Shown in pieces: positions 1 through 8,053 of a stretch of 64,000 nucleotides of DNA (position 1 is its first letter; every line of letters starts with the position of its first letter). The stretch comes from Pectobacterium zantedeschiae (GTDB lineage: Bacteria; Pseudomonadota; Gammaproteobacteria; Enterobacterales; Enterobacteriaceae). The translations under genes were made by a program, and so were the position numbers. The notes under the pieces were generated by a model that ran no database searches, had not been told where the DNA came from, and worked only from the letters and a program-made list of their open reading frames with translations. The stretch covers positions 124,001 through 188,000 of the forward strand of contig NZ_NWTM01000005.1 of assembly GCF_004137795.1 (NCBI RefSeq), read 5' to 3'.

Positions 1-1164
1 ATAGCCTTCCGCTAGTCCACCCGGCATCGCCTTGCGTTGGCCGCCCGTAAGCACCCGTGCGCCCTCTTTCTTACCGATATCAATATAGTTAAGGATGGTG
101 TCGAGCTGGCCTGCTGACACCTGTGCGCCCATCATGGTTTTGCTGTCCAGCGGGTTACCGATGCGGATAGCCTCAACGCGCTTGATTGCACGCTCCATAA
201 AACGCTCATAGATAGATTCCTGCACCAGCGCACGGCTTGGGCAGGTACAAACCTCTCCCTGATTGAAGGCAAACAGTGTGAAACCTTCGAGCGCTTTGTC
301 AAAGAAGCTATCTTCCTTATCCATCACATCGGCAAAGAAGATGTTCGGCGATTTACCGCCCAGCTCCAGCGTTACTGGCGTCACGTTCTGCGCCGCATAG
401 CTCATGATCTGCTGGCCCACCTCGGTTGACCCGGTGAACGCAACTTTCGCGACGCGTTTTGACGTCGCCAGATATTCACCAATTTCACTTCCCGAGCCAT
501 TGACGACATTAATGACCCCCGCAGGCAGCAGATCCTGAATCAGCTCCATCAAAATCAGCACCGACATCGGCGTCAGTTTGGCAGGCTTCAGCACAATGCA
601 GTTACCGGCGGCCAGCGCAGGCGCCATCTTCCAACAGGCCATCAGCAGCGGGAAATTCCAGGGAATGATTTGCCCGACAACACCGAGAGGCTCATGAAAA
701 TGATAAGCCACGGTATCACCATCAATTTCGCTGATCGCCCCCTCTTGTGCCCGGATACAGGCCGCGAAATAGCGGAAGTGGTCAATCGCCAACGGCACAT
801 CCGCCCCGCTGGTTTCGCGTATCGGCTTACCGTTATCCCAGGTTTCTACCTGCGCCAGCAGCTCAAGATTTTGCTCCATCCGGTCAGCGATTCGGTTAAG
901 CACCAGCGCCCGTTCCTGCACCGACAGGCCACCCCATTCCGCTTTTGCCTTGTGAGCGGCATCCAGCGCGTGGTCAATATCTCGCGTTGACGAACTGGCT
1001 ACTTCACACATCGGTTGGCCCGTCACTGGCGTCAAATTGACAAAATACTGACCAGCATCAGGCGGAACCCAAGCTCCACCGATAAAATTGTCATAGCGTT
1101 TTTTCAGATTGAGAGAACCGACTTCGCCAAACTCTGATCGACCTTCGAGATTATCGTGTGCCAT
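1..1164 (-). CDS. NAD-dependent aldehyde dehydrogenase (C-terminus cut by window edge)
   Basis: Oxidises an aldehyde to the acid with NAD(P); cytosolic. Starting at the ATG whose complement is 1162-1164, 388 codons are readable before the window ends, against roughly 500 for the family, so the last quarter is missing. Visible family marks are the cofactor-binding FTGSTEVG, the general-base glutamate in [11 protein letters not shown], and the nucleophile Cys306 in FNQGEVC. The upstream sequence GAAATGGCACAC is preceded by a purine-rich AAAAGGAGA, a good ribosome binding site. The protein resembles the AldB/ExaC group of acetaldehyde dehydrogenases, but the exact substrate cannot be read from sequence. 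It is divergent from fdhD across a 445-bp gap. Confidence 0.93.
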   Translation of the reverse strand, partial: MAHDNLEGRSEFGEVGSLNLKKRYDNFIGGAWVPPDAGQYFVNLTPVTGQPMCEVASSSTRDIDHALDAAHKAKAEWGGLSVQERALVLNRIADRMEQNLELLAQVETWDNGKPIRETSGADVPLAIDHFRYFAACIRAQEGAISEIDGDTVAYHFHEPLGVVGQIIPWNFPLLMACWKMAPALAAGNCIVLKPAKLTPMSVLILMELIQDLLPAGVINVVNGSGSEIGEYLATSKRVAKVAFTGSTEVGQQIMSYAAQNVTPVTLELGGKSPNIFFADVMDKEDSFFDKALEGFTLFAFNQGEVCTCPSRALVQESIYERFMERAIKRVEAIRIGNPLDSKTMMGAQVSAGQLDTILNYIDIGKKEGARVLTGGQRKAMPGGLAEGY

Positions 1165-1405
1165 TTCAGTCTCCTTTTCATTTCCGGGTGAGCGGCCATG
1201 CCGCAGTGAAAAAAGAGGCAAGCAGTAAGCAGTTATATGAAGCCTATACGGGGTATGACGTTAGCGACAGGGGTCAGCCAAAGAAGAAAGCAACTCTTCG
1301 AGTTAACGCACAGTTTCTTTCCTATTACAGGAAAAATACATATTGCTATGCGAGCACGCTCGATGTTCCTGGAGAAAAATTCGCACCTCTTCTGGCGCGG
1401 CGAGA
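1165..1405. other. Intergenic region upstream of aldehyde dehydrogenase
   Basis: Gap between the divergent aldehyde dehydrogenase and fdhD, up to the ERIC-like repeat. Short open frames occur on both strands (for example 1158-1415) but none has a plausible ribosome binding site, and their composition is not protein-like. It presumably holds the aldehyde dehydrogenase promoter; I could not pick out a convincing one. Confidence 0.5.
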
Positions 1406-1582
1406 TATACGCTAAATAGTTCGAATGTCGGGACAAAATGTATTCGTTTTGAATAACGCGAAGCGTTAACTCTTTAGGCTGTGCTCAGCCATGAGCATCG
1501 TAACGCGGCAGGGGAAGGACAAGTTCGTCGGGAACGAATTTGACCAGCCAACGCACATGCAACTTAAAGTATGACGGGTATA
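1406..1582 (+). repeat. ERIC-like palindromic repeat, copy 1
   Basis: A 177-bp element bounded by TATAC at the left and GGTATA at the right, in inverted orientation. Its right arm (GCCAACGCACATGCAACTT, then AAGTATGAC) recurs in copies at 53115-53307 (opposite strand) and 59158-59345. The middle is degenerate and lacks the canonical ERIC core. The right end abuts fdhD, and an ATG inside it (1571) opens the longest fdhD frame, which is why that start is not preferred. Confidence 0.8.
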
Positions 1583-1584
1583 AT
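1579..1584 (+). promoter_or_regulatory. Possible -10 hexamer for fdhD formed at the repeat end
   Basis: TATAAT straddles the right boundary of the ERIC-like repeat (TATA inside, AT outside), 26 bp before the preferred fdhD ATG. No good -35 hexamer is visible at 16-18 bp spacing, so this is only a candidate. Confidence 0.35.
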
Positions 1585-1609
1585 ACTTTCAATTTCCATG
1601 GTTACTAAC

Positions 1610-2443
1610 ATGCAGGTATTTCAGGTGAAAGGGGTTCATTCACAAGCGGACGCCGCCCTCAAAGGCGCAACGCAACATTCGGTCTATCATCCCGATTCGC
1701 TTCATCAGCCACAGCCCGATTGGCTGGCGGAAGAAGTGCCCGTGGCGCTGGTTTATAACGGTATCTCGCATGTCGTTATGATGGCATCACCGAAGGAGTT
1801 AGAACAATTCGCTCTCGGGTTCTCCCTATCTGAAGGCATTATTCAATCACCGGCAGATATTTACGGCATTGATGTACAGCCCGTCTGTAACGGTATTGAA
1901 GTTCACATTGAGCTTTCGAGTCGACGCTTTGCCGGTCTAAAAGAACGACGCAGATCGATGGATGGCCGCACAGGCTGTGGCGTATGTGGCGTAGAGCAGC
2001 TAGCAGAAATCGGCAAGCCGATTGCACCTCTACCCTTCACACAGACATTTTCCCTCAGCAAACTTGAAAACGCGCTGATGCGGCTACGTGATGTGCAGAA
2101 GATCGGCCAGATGACAGGCTGTACTCACGCTGCAAGTTGGGTAGCACCAGACGGCACGCTATCAGGGGGAAGCGAAGATGTCGGCCGTCATGTGGCGCTG
2201 GATAAACTGCTTGGTGCCCGAGCCAAACAAGGGTGGCAACAGGGTGCCGCACTGGTTTCCAGCCGAGCCAGTTATGAAATGGTCCAAAAATCCGCCATGT
2301 GTGGCGTAGAAATCTTGTTTGCTGTCTCTGCGGCAACCTCGCTCGCCGTTGACGTCGCACAACGCTGCAACCTGACTTTGGTGGGTTTTTGTCGACCAGG
2401 GCAAGCGACCATTTACACACATCCACAGCGTCTAAGTGAATAA
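1610..2443 (+). CDS. fdhD: FdhD, sulfurtransferase for formate dehydrogenase maturation
   Basis: Transfers sulfur from the cysteine desulfurase IscS to the molybdenum cofactor of formate dehydrogenases, which is needed for their activity. Protein sequence is plainly the enterobacterial Fdh[23 protein letters not shown] near the N-terminus, the sulfur-carrying loop [12 protein letters not shown] with its CxxC pair, and [14 protein letters not shown]. The C-terminal THPQRLSE matches the end of the E. coli protein. Starting at the ATG at 1610 gives 277 residues, the length of E. coli FdhD. The in-frame ATG at 1571 lies inside a dispersed repeat, and 1598 is a second alternative. It stands alone, with sodA downstream on the same strand. 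Confidence 0.95.
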   Translation: MQVFQVKGVHSQADAALKGATQHSVYHPDSLHQPQPDWLAEEVPVALVYNGISHVVMMASPKELEQFALGFSLSEGIIQSPADIYGIDVQPVCNGIEVHIELSSRRFAGLKERRRSMDGRTGCGVCGVEQLAEIGKPIAPLPFTQTFSLSKLENALMRLRDVQKIGQMTGCTHAASWVAPDGTLSGGSEDVGRHVALDKLLGARAKQGWQQGAALVSSRASYEMVQKSAMCGVEILFAVSAATSLAVDVAQRCNLTLVGFCRPGQATIYTHPQRLSE

Positions 2444-2594
2444 ACCATTGTTGTCAGGATAGCGGTGGCTCGCAGCCAACACACAAGCAATTTGAGGTAT
2501 AGCGGGTATAGATTAATTTGTTTTTACATAGTGCGATAACGACATAAGCGTTTGTTATCATGAAGTAAAGCAATCTAACTCACGACATCAGATC

Positions 2595-2633
2595 GAGAAT
2601 AATCATTTTCAATATCATTTAATTAACTATAAT
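2595..2633 (+). promoter_or_regulatory. sodA promoter with overlapping Fur box
   Basis: A Fur-box-like AT-rich inverted sequence (GAGAATAATCATTTTCAATA and following, 2595-2619) overlaps the -35 region of a promoter whose -10 is TATAAT at 2628-2633. Fur repression of sodA is established in E. coli; that it applies here is inference from this overlap. Confidence 0.65.
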
Positions 2634-2702
2634 GAACGTATTGCTTACGCGGTACTCATAGAACAGTGCCGTAACATTTTTTTTACCATGGAGATGCTAA
2701 AC

Positions 2703-3329
2703 ATGAGTTATTCACTGCCATCGCTGCCTTATGCTTATGACGCACTGGAACCGCATTTCGACAAAGAAACGATGGAAATTCACCATTCCAAACACCATCA
2801 GGCTTACGTCAATAATGCTAATGCCGCGCTGGAATCTCTGCCTGAGCTGGCTAAATTGTCTGTTGAAGAGCTGATTGCTCAACTGGATAAAGTCCCTGCT
2901 GAGAAAAAAGCAGCACTGCGTAACAACGCTGGCGGCCACGCTAATCACAGCCTGTTCTGGAAAGGCCTGAAAGTAGGTACTACGCTGACTGGCGATCTGA
3001 AAGCAGCAATCGAACGCGATTTCGGCAGCGTCGATGCGTTTAAAGAAAAATTTGAGCAAGCAGCAGCAACCCGCTTCGGTTCAGGCTGGGCTTGGCTGGT
3101 TCTGAAAGACGACGGCAAACTGGCTGTAGTCTCTACTGCAAACCAAGACAGCCCGCTGATGGGTGAAGCTATTTCTGGTACCTCTGGCTACCCAATCGTC
3201 GGTCTGGACGTATGGGAACACGCTTACTACCTGAAATTCCAAAACCGTCGCCCAGATTATGCTAAAGCATTCTGGAACGTGCTGAACTGGGACGAAGCCT
3301 CAGCTCGTTTCGCTAGCGCGAAAAAATAA
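2703..3329 (+). CDS. sodA: Superoxide dismutase [Mn]
   Basis: Dismutates superoxide to hydrogen peroxide and oxygen in the cytosol. The 208-residue protein has the Fe/Mn-SOD metal ligands: a histidine in [12 protein letters not shown], a histidine in NHSLFWKGL, and the aspartate and histidine of DVWEHAYYL. The manganese-type signatures are GGHANHS and the active-site glutamine in STANQDSP. The ATG at 2703 is chosen because it follows GGAG and gives [20 protein letters not shown], the usual N-terminus; the ATG at 2688 would add five residues and remove the ribosome binding site. It is monocistronic, with a promoter and Fur-like site upstream and a strong terminator downstream. Confidence 0.97.
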   Translation: MSYSLPSLPYAYDALEPHFDKETMEIHHSKHHQAYVNNANAALESLPELAKLSVEELIAQLDKVPAEKKAALRNNAGGHANHSLFWKGLKVGTTLTGDLKAAIERDFGSVDAFKEKFEQAAATRFGSGWAWLVLKDDGKLAVVSTANQDSPLMGEAISGTSGYPIVGLDVWEHAYYLKFQNRRPDYAKAFWNVLNWDEASARFASAKK

Positions 3330-3379
3330 AACCGTTGGATACCTGATACCATCAGGCTCCTTCCGTGTTTGAATAGAGA

Positions 3380-3410
3380 CTGGAATAATCGCTTGTTATT
3401 CCAGTTTTTT
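3380..3410 (+). terminator. Rho-independent terminator of sodA
   Basis: Perfect 9-bp stem CTGGAATAA / TTATTCCAG (3380-3388 with 3396-3404), a 7-nt loop, then six Ts. Confidence 0.9.
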
Positions 3411-3550
3411 ATTATGCCTCACCTCGTATGTTCTGTTTCTCTTCTCTCGCTATTCCCCCATCAGCACACACGATCGACTAGCCGCGATCTCACGCGGTTT
3501 ACTCATTTCTGCTAGTACGCAGGCTTCAAACCCGAAAAGCAGGCGGCGCG
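3411..3550. other. Intergenic, nothing recognised
   Basis: Spacer between the sodA terminator and the chemoreceptor promoter. I see no gene or repeat in it. Confidence 0.5.
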
Positions 3551-3577
3551 TAAAGTTTCAGAGTAGAGTGCCGATAT
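3551..3577 (+). promoter_or_regulatory. FliA (sigma-28) promoter for the chemoreceptor gene
   Basis: TAAAGTTT at 3551-3558, exactly 11 nt, then GCCGATAT at 3570-3577. This matches the enterobacterial flagellar consensus TAAAGTTT-N11-GCCGATAA at 15 of 16 positions. It points to the chemoreceptor gene, leaving a leader of about 125 nt. Confidence 0.85.
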
Positions 3578-3709
3578 CTACTGCGGGTTTTTATCATGTT
3601 GTTTTGCAGAGATAAGCTTGGCATGCGGTAATCCGAGATGCTAACACCGCTAACCAAGTGTGCATCAGGATAGTGAATTTGGCTCAATACGATATAGTGG
3701 TGAAATGTG

Positions 3710-5602
3710 ATGGCTATGAATTTTGACAATCTAAAAGTCGGTAAAAAATTAGGATTAGGCTTTTTCCTGATTCTGCTGATGACCATGGTGATTGCCGGCG
3801 CGGGTATTATGCATATAAGCTCGCTGAAAGACAGTATTGATAAAGTTAATTTAAGCAACAATATCAATGATGAAATTAACCAGGCTAAATATTACCGTGC
3901 ATTATACGGCACCACCTATAATCCTGATGATATAAAAAAGAACATTGAGCACATTTCTAATGTTAGTAAACTCGCTGAAAAAGCAAAAGAATTTACCTGG
4001 CCGGAAAGCGACGCCAAGAAAATAGCCAGCATCCCTACATTAATTACCAGCTACCAGGAAAAACAAAAAGGTTATATTAATGCAGTAAGCACCAAAGACG
4101 CCGTCAGAAAAAGCTGGAATATCTCAACGACAGAAAAACCACTGCAACAGCTGAATGACCAATTAAAGACAGACAATAACAGCACTACGCTTCAATTATT
4201 ACTTTCTGACCTGAACCAAAAACTGATTGCCGTTCGCTACCACGTTCGTGGCTTATTACTTTCAACCAATAAAGAATCCGAAGAAAAACTGACGGATTCC
4301 ATCAACGCAGCACAAACATCATTAACCTTCCTATATCAGAGCCTGTCTGCCGAACAGCGTGACACACTGGCGCCAGTTCTGACGATCATGAACAATTATG
4401 AAGAACAAGTGTTGGCATATATGCCAGCCTATCAGGACGAAATGGCGCAGGCAGGGCAAATGCAGGCTGTCGCCGATCAGTTGAATGTCGTCATTAAATC
4501 TCTGCTTAGCGATCAGTTAGCGGCCTCACAGGCAGATATTCACAATGCCACGCTGCAAATGAGCATCGCAGCACTGATTACACTACTGCTTGGTCTGCTG
4601 ATTTCCTGGTTTATTTCACGTCAGATCACGACACCGCTTGGCAACACATTGAGCATGGCTGAAAAAATCGCGACAGGCGATCTTACTATGTCCATCAACA
4701 CGACTCGTAAAGATGAGCTGGGTCAGTTGATGAGTGCGATGTCGAAGATGAACGACAACCTGCACAATATGATCGACGACATTCGCGTTGGCGTCAGTCA
4801 GATTTCTAACGCATCCAGCGAGATCGTTGCGGGCAATACAGATTTGTCGTCACGGACCGAACAGCAGGCTGCTGCCGTTGAGCAAACCGCCGCCAGCATG
4901 GAACAGCTCACCGCGACAGTTAAGCAAAACGCAGATAACGCACACCAGGCCAACAAACTGGCAATCAGCGCGTCCCAAACCGCCAGACAAGGTGGTGAGC
5001 AGGTGAATAACGTGGTGCAAACCATGACCGCGATTGAGAGCAGCTCTAAACGTATTGCGGAAATCACGTCCGTCATCAATAGCATCGCCTTCCAGACTAA
5101 CATTCTGGCATTGAACGCTGCGGTGGAAGCCGCTCGCGCCGGTGAACAAGGTCGTGGCTTCGCCGTTGTCGCTAGCGAAGTCCGTAGCCTTGCCCAGCGT
5201 AGTTCGCAGGCGGCGAAGGAAATTGAAGGCCTGATCTCTGAATCGGTTAATCAGGTATCACGCGGTGCGACACTGGTCGGCAATGCTGGCAAAACGATGA
5301 ATGATATCGTTACGTCTATCACGCAGGTGCATGACATCATGGGCGAAATTGCCACCGCATCGGATGAGCAAAGTCGGGGAATTACCCAGGTTAATCAGGC
5401 AATTGTTGAAATGGATAGCACCACGCAGCAGAACGCCGCGTTGGTTGAACAATCCTCTGCCGCCGCCGACTCGCTGGAAGAGCAGGCAAGACTGCTGAAA
5501 CAGGCGGTTTCCGTCTTCCGTCTGGCCAACGCACAGCATGACGATACCCCCGCAGGTATCGCGTTTAACAACCAAACGCATCGTCTGCACGCACCGCGCT
5601 GA
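3710..5602 (+). CDS. Methyl-accepting chemotaxis protein
   Basis: Inner-membrane chemoreceptor that senses an unknown ligand in the periplasm and controls CheA. Order: first membrane segment at about residues 12-32, a periplasmic helical sensor region of about 250 residues (four-helix-bundle type), second membrane segment at about 284-303 ending in SWFISRQI, HAMP domain, then the cytoplasmic methylation and signalling region. The highly conserved hairpin tip ([20 protein letters not shown]) is intact. There is no NWxxF pentapeptide at the C-terminus (it ends HRLHAPR), so adaptation probably depends on other receptors. The ATG at 3710 has GGTG 7 nt upstream; GTG 3707 and ATG 3716 are alternatives. 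It is transcribed from a near-consensus FliA promoter. Confidence 0.93.
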   Translation: MAMNFDNLKVGKKLGLGFFLILLMTMVIAGAGIMHISSLKDSIDKVNLSNNINDEINQAKYYRALYGTTYNPDDIKKNIEHISNVSKLAEKAKEFTWPESDAKKIASIPTLITSYQEKQKGYINAVSTKDAVRKSWNISTTEKPLQQLNDQLKTDNNSTTLQLLLSDLNQKLIAVRYHVRGLLLSTNKESEEKLTDSINAAQTSLTFLYQSLSAEQRDTLAPVLTIMNNYEEQVLAYMPAYQDEMAQAGQMQAVADQLNVVIKSLLSDQLAASQADIHNATLQMSIAALITLLLGLLISWFISRQITTPLGNTLSMAEKIATGDLTMSINTTRKDELGQLMSAMSKMNDNLHNMIDDIRVGVSQISNASSEIVAGNTDLSSRTEQQAAAVEQTAASMEQLTATVKQNADNAHQANKLAISASQTARQGGEQVNNVVQTMTAIESSSKRIAEITSVINSIAFQTNILALNAAVEAARAGEQGRGFAVVASEVRSLAQRSSQAAKEIEGLISESVNQVSRGATLVGNAGKTMNDIVTSITQVHDIMGEIATASDEQSRGITQVNQAIVEMDSTTQQNAALVEQSSAAADSLEEQARLLKQAVSVFRLANAQHDDTPAGIAFNNQTHRLHAPR

Positions 5603-5628
5603 TCTATTATAAGAAGCCGCAAAAAACA

Positions 5629-5651
5629 AAGCCCCTGTTCAACAGGGGCTT
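5629..5651 (-). terminator. Terminator between chemoreceptor gene and yibL
   Basis: Inverted repeat AAGCCCCTG / CAGGGGCTT with a 5-nt loop. The left flank is A-rich, so on the minus strand the hairpin is followed by TTTGTTTTTT, fitting termination of yibL. It may act weakly in the other direction too. Confidence 0.8.
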
Positions 5652-5710
5652 CATCAATAAATCACGATAACGCGTCCATCACTCTCCTCCACCAGTGCAG
5701 AGAAAAAACC

Positions 5711-6073
5711 TCAGAACGATTTCGGCGCGTAGCCTGTCATCTCTTTTAAACCCATCTCGCGACCGAGTGCCGTCATCGGATGCACAATCACCAAACCGCG
5801 AACGTTTTTCTTCAACGTTCCCATATCAGCCTGCTCTTTTTTAGTAATCGCACGGTTGAAAGGTAAGTTCGCCAATTTCTGTGCTTCTTTGCTGAGTTTC
5901 TGTTCTCTCACGTTACGCAGGCGCTCAATTTCAGCCGTTAGCTTCTCGCAGGCCTCCAGATTGAGGGCGATGGCTTCGGCGTCACCTTGTGCCAGCAGCG
6001 TGGTCTGCTTATGCGTCAGCTTATCCAATTGGTCGCTGAGCCGTTTGATCTCTGCTTTTTCCTGCTCTTTCAT
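5711..6073 (-). CDS. yibL: YibL family ribosome-associated protein
   Basis: A 120-residue basic, mostly helical protein matching E. coli YibL over its whole length: [19 protein letters not shown] at the N-terminus and [32 protein letters not shown] and [10 protein letters not shown] at the C-terminus. YibL has been found associated with ribosomal subunits; its molecular role is not established. The ATG at 6073 gives the E. coli length; an in-frame extension to 6121 has no support. As in E. coli it lies next to the mannitol operon, on the same strand as mtlR. Confidence 0.92.
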   Translation of the reverse strand: MKEQEKAEIKRLSDQLDKLTHKQTTLLAQGDAEAIALNLEACEKLTAEIERLRNVREQKLSKEAQKLANLPFNRAITKKEQADMGTLKKNVRGLVIVHPMTALGREMGLKEMTGYAPKSF

Positions 6074-6165
6074 AAAAGATAACCTATATAACGGGAGAAT
6101 AATGCGGGGCACAGCATACACTATACTCTTGGCTGACGCAGTGACGTGATACCGAGGAAATAGGG

Positions 6166-6693
6166 TTAAAACGCTTTTTTCAGACTAATTTGCGCAATCA
6201 ATGTAGTCAGGGATAAAACCAGCGTGGAACGTACCATCTGCTGATAACGCTGCTGTTGCATATTCACCAGAAGGGGATCGGCGTCCGCCCCCGGCGGTAA
6301 CGCGGGTTCTGCGGGCAACGCCACAACGCAGTGCAGCTCGCCAATGGGCCCTAAAATTTCATCATCGGTAAAACGATAATGCCGATCGTCATGTGCTAGC
6401 TCGTCGCCCAGCGCCATTAACAGTTCCGCATCTTCATACTCTTTACGGCTGATCATCCCCAGGCCATAAATCAATTTCAGGCGCACGGAAAGATCGCCCA
6501 GCGGGCCCGTTCCCGTCATCAGGGGTTCAACGGCATACTTCACCGCATAGTCGTCTTTACGGAATACCTGCAACATCAGGATACTGGCCGCCTCAGCCAG
6601 CAGTTCAACGGCGCAGAGCATAAAATCGCGCACAGTCTTCCCTGAGTTCAGCGCTTCCAGAACCCGGTTTTCAAACGCCTGTGTTTCTTCCAT
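6166..6693 (-). CDS. mtlR: MtlR, mannitol operon repressor
   Basis: Represses the mannitol operon in enterobacteria. The 175-residue protein aligns with E. coli MtlR through [13 protein letters not shown]-like residues at the start (here [24 protein letters not shown]), [37 protein letters not shown] and SLKKAF at the end. It has no classical helix-turn-helix; the family is all-helical. I start at the ATG 6693, preceded by GAGAAG; E. coli annotations sometimes begin about 20 residues earlier, and an in-frame extension exists here. It is the third gene of mtlADR, 150 bp after mtlD. Confidence 0.92.
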   Translation of the reverse strand: MEETQAFENRVLEALNSGKTVRDFMLCAVELLAEAASILMLQVFRKDDYAVKYAVEPLMTGTGPLGDLSVRLKLIYGLGMISRKEYEDAELLMALGDELAHDDRHYRFTDDEILGPIGELHCVVALPAEPALPPGADADPLLVNMQQQRYQQMVRSTLVLSLTTLIAQISLKKAF

Positions 6694-6843
6694 CGTCACT
6701 TCTCGACCCTTTAAACCCGCACAGCATACCCATCTCGGTAGCATGCTTACCGGCAGGTGTGGCGACATCCAATCCCCGACGTCGCCCGTATACATTTCAC
6801 CGTGTCGAAAAGACCACACTTGCCTTGTGCCGAGACGCGCCGA

Positions 6844-7992
6844 TTACTGCATGGCGTTATACACATTCACTGCTTGCGCGACAACCTCGCTATTCGCATC
6901 CAGACCAGAAATCTGCACAAGCGCCGCCTGCGGCCCTTGTGTACGAATTAACTCGGCCAGTTCCAGCGCCTGTGGATCCTGTTCGCTACGATAATGCATC
7001 GCGGCAGCAATACCGGTAATCAGGTTGTCATGTGGTAAATGGTATTCCAGCGTTCCGAGCAACGGCTTGATCAGACGGTCACCGGCGCTCAGCTTACGCA
7101 GCGGCTGGCGACCAACGCGATCCACATCATCATGTAGATGAGGATTTTCAAAGCGGCTGAGAATTTTGTTGATATAGGCAGCATGCTTATCCGCATCAAA
7201 ACCGTAACGGTTGATAAGTACCGCCCCGCTCTCTTCCATTGCGCCTTTGACCACGGCTCTAACTTTCGGGTCAAGGATCGCATCACGGATTGTTTGATGA
7301 CGTGCCTGCTGGCCGAGGTAGGCCGTAATCGCATGGCCAGTATTAAGCGTGAACAGTTTACGTTCAACAAACGCCATCAGATTGTCGGTCAGCTCCATAC
7401 CGGGAATCGCTGGCGGTTCACCGCAGAACTGCGTTTTATCAACGATCCATTCGCTGAAGGTTTCTACCGTCACCGCCAATACATCATCGCTGCCCGCTTC
7501 AGAAGGAGGCACAATGCGGTCCACAGCGGAATCCACGAATCCCACATGCTCGACAACCCATTCCTGATGGGCTTCCGGCAGCAGTTTCAGAACATGCTGT
7601 TTTAACTGGCTGGTGCCACGCACCATATTTTCACAGGCGATAATGTTCAACGGCCGGGTGTTGGCGTCGTCATGACGTTTAACCAGCCCCTGAGCGATAG
7701 TTCCGGCGATTTTTTCCAGAATCTGCGGCCCTACTGCGGTTGTCACCAGATCGGCCACAGCAATTAATGCGACAGCATCCTGACCACCGCTGTGAACAGC
7801 ACTGACGTTGCTGACGGTATCAACCTGTGTGTTATCGCCAACAATACGCACCGCATAGCTTTTACGACTGTTGAGCGCATCCAGCAGCAGCTGATTGACG
7901 TCAGCGAATGTCAGTTCGACGTTGGCATCCGCCAACAGTTTACCAATAAACCCACGGCCGATATTACCTGCGCCAAAATGTAATGCTTTCAT
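6844..7992 (-). CDS. mtlD: Mannitol-1-phosphate 5-dehydrogenase
   Basis: Oxidises mannitol 1-phosphate to fructose 6-phosphate with NAD, feeding glycolysis; cytosolic. The 382-residue protein has the N-terminal Rossmann motif [12 protein letters not shown] and the long-chain polyol dehydrogenase catalytic lysine region ([19 protein letters not shown]). Length equals that of E. coli MtlD (382). It follows mtlA on the same strand after 61 bp that hold a tight hairpin, and precedes mtlR. Confidence 0.97.
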   Translation of the reverse strand: MKALHFGAGNIGRGFIGKLLADANVELTFADVNQLLLDALNSRKSYAVRIVGDNTQVDTVSNVSAVHSGGQDAVALIAVADLVTTAVGPQILEKIAGTIAQGLVKRHDDANTRPLNIIACENMVRGTSQLKQHVLKLLPEAHQEWVVEHVGFVDSAVDRIVPPSEAGSDDVLAVTVETFSEWIVDKTQFCGEPPAIPGMELTDNLMAFVERKLFTLNTGHAITAYLGQQARHQTIRDAILDPKVRAVVKGAMEESGAVLINRYGFDADKHAAYINKILSRFENPHLHDDVDRVGRQPLRKLSAGDRLIKPLLGTLEYHLPHDNLITGIAAAMHYRSEQDPQALELAELIRTQGPQAALVQISGLDANSEVVAQAVNVYNAMQ

Positions 7993-8023
7993 GAGACATA
8001 ACCTTAAAAAAACATAAAAAGAG

Positions 8024-8039
8024 GCCGCCCGAAGGCGGC
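8024..8039 (-). terminator. Hairpin between mtlA and mtlD
   Basis: On the minus strand GCCGCC-TTCG-GGCGGC, a 6-bp GC stem with a stable UUCG tetraloop, followed by CTCTTTTT. It lies after the mtlA stop and 31 bp before mtlD, so it could partially terminate, protect mtlA mRNA 3' ends, or set differential expression within the operon. Confidence 0.7.
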
Positions 8040-8053
8040 ACTAGCCACGTCAA

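Noticed and set aside
1158-1415. Short plus-strand frames near the aldehyde dehydrogenase start
   Set aside because: Overlap with the dehydrogenase start and the repeat; no ribosome binding site and no domain.
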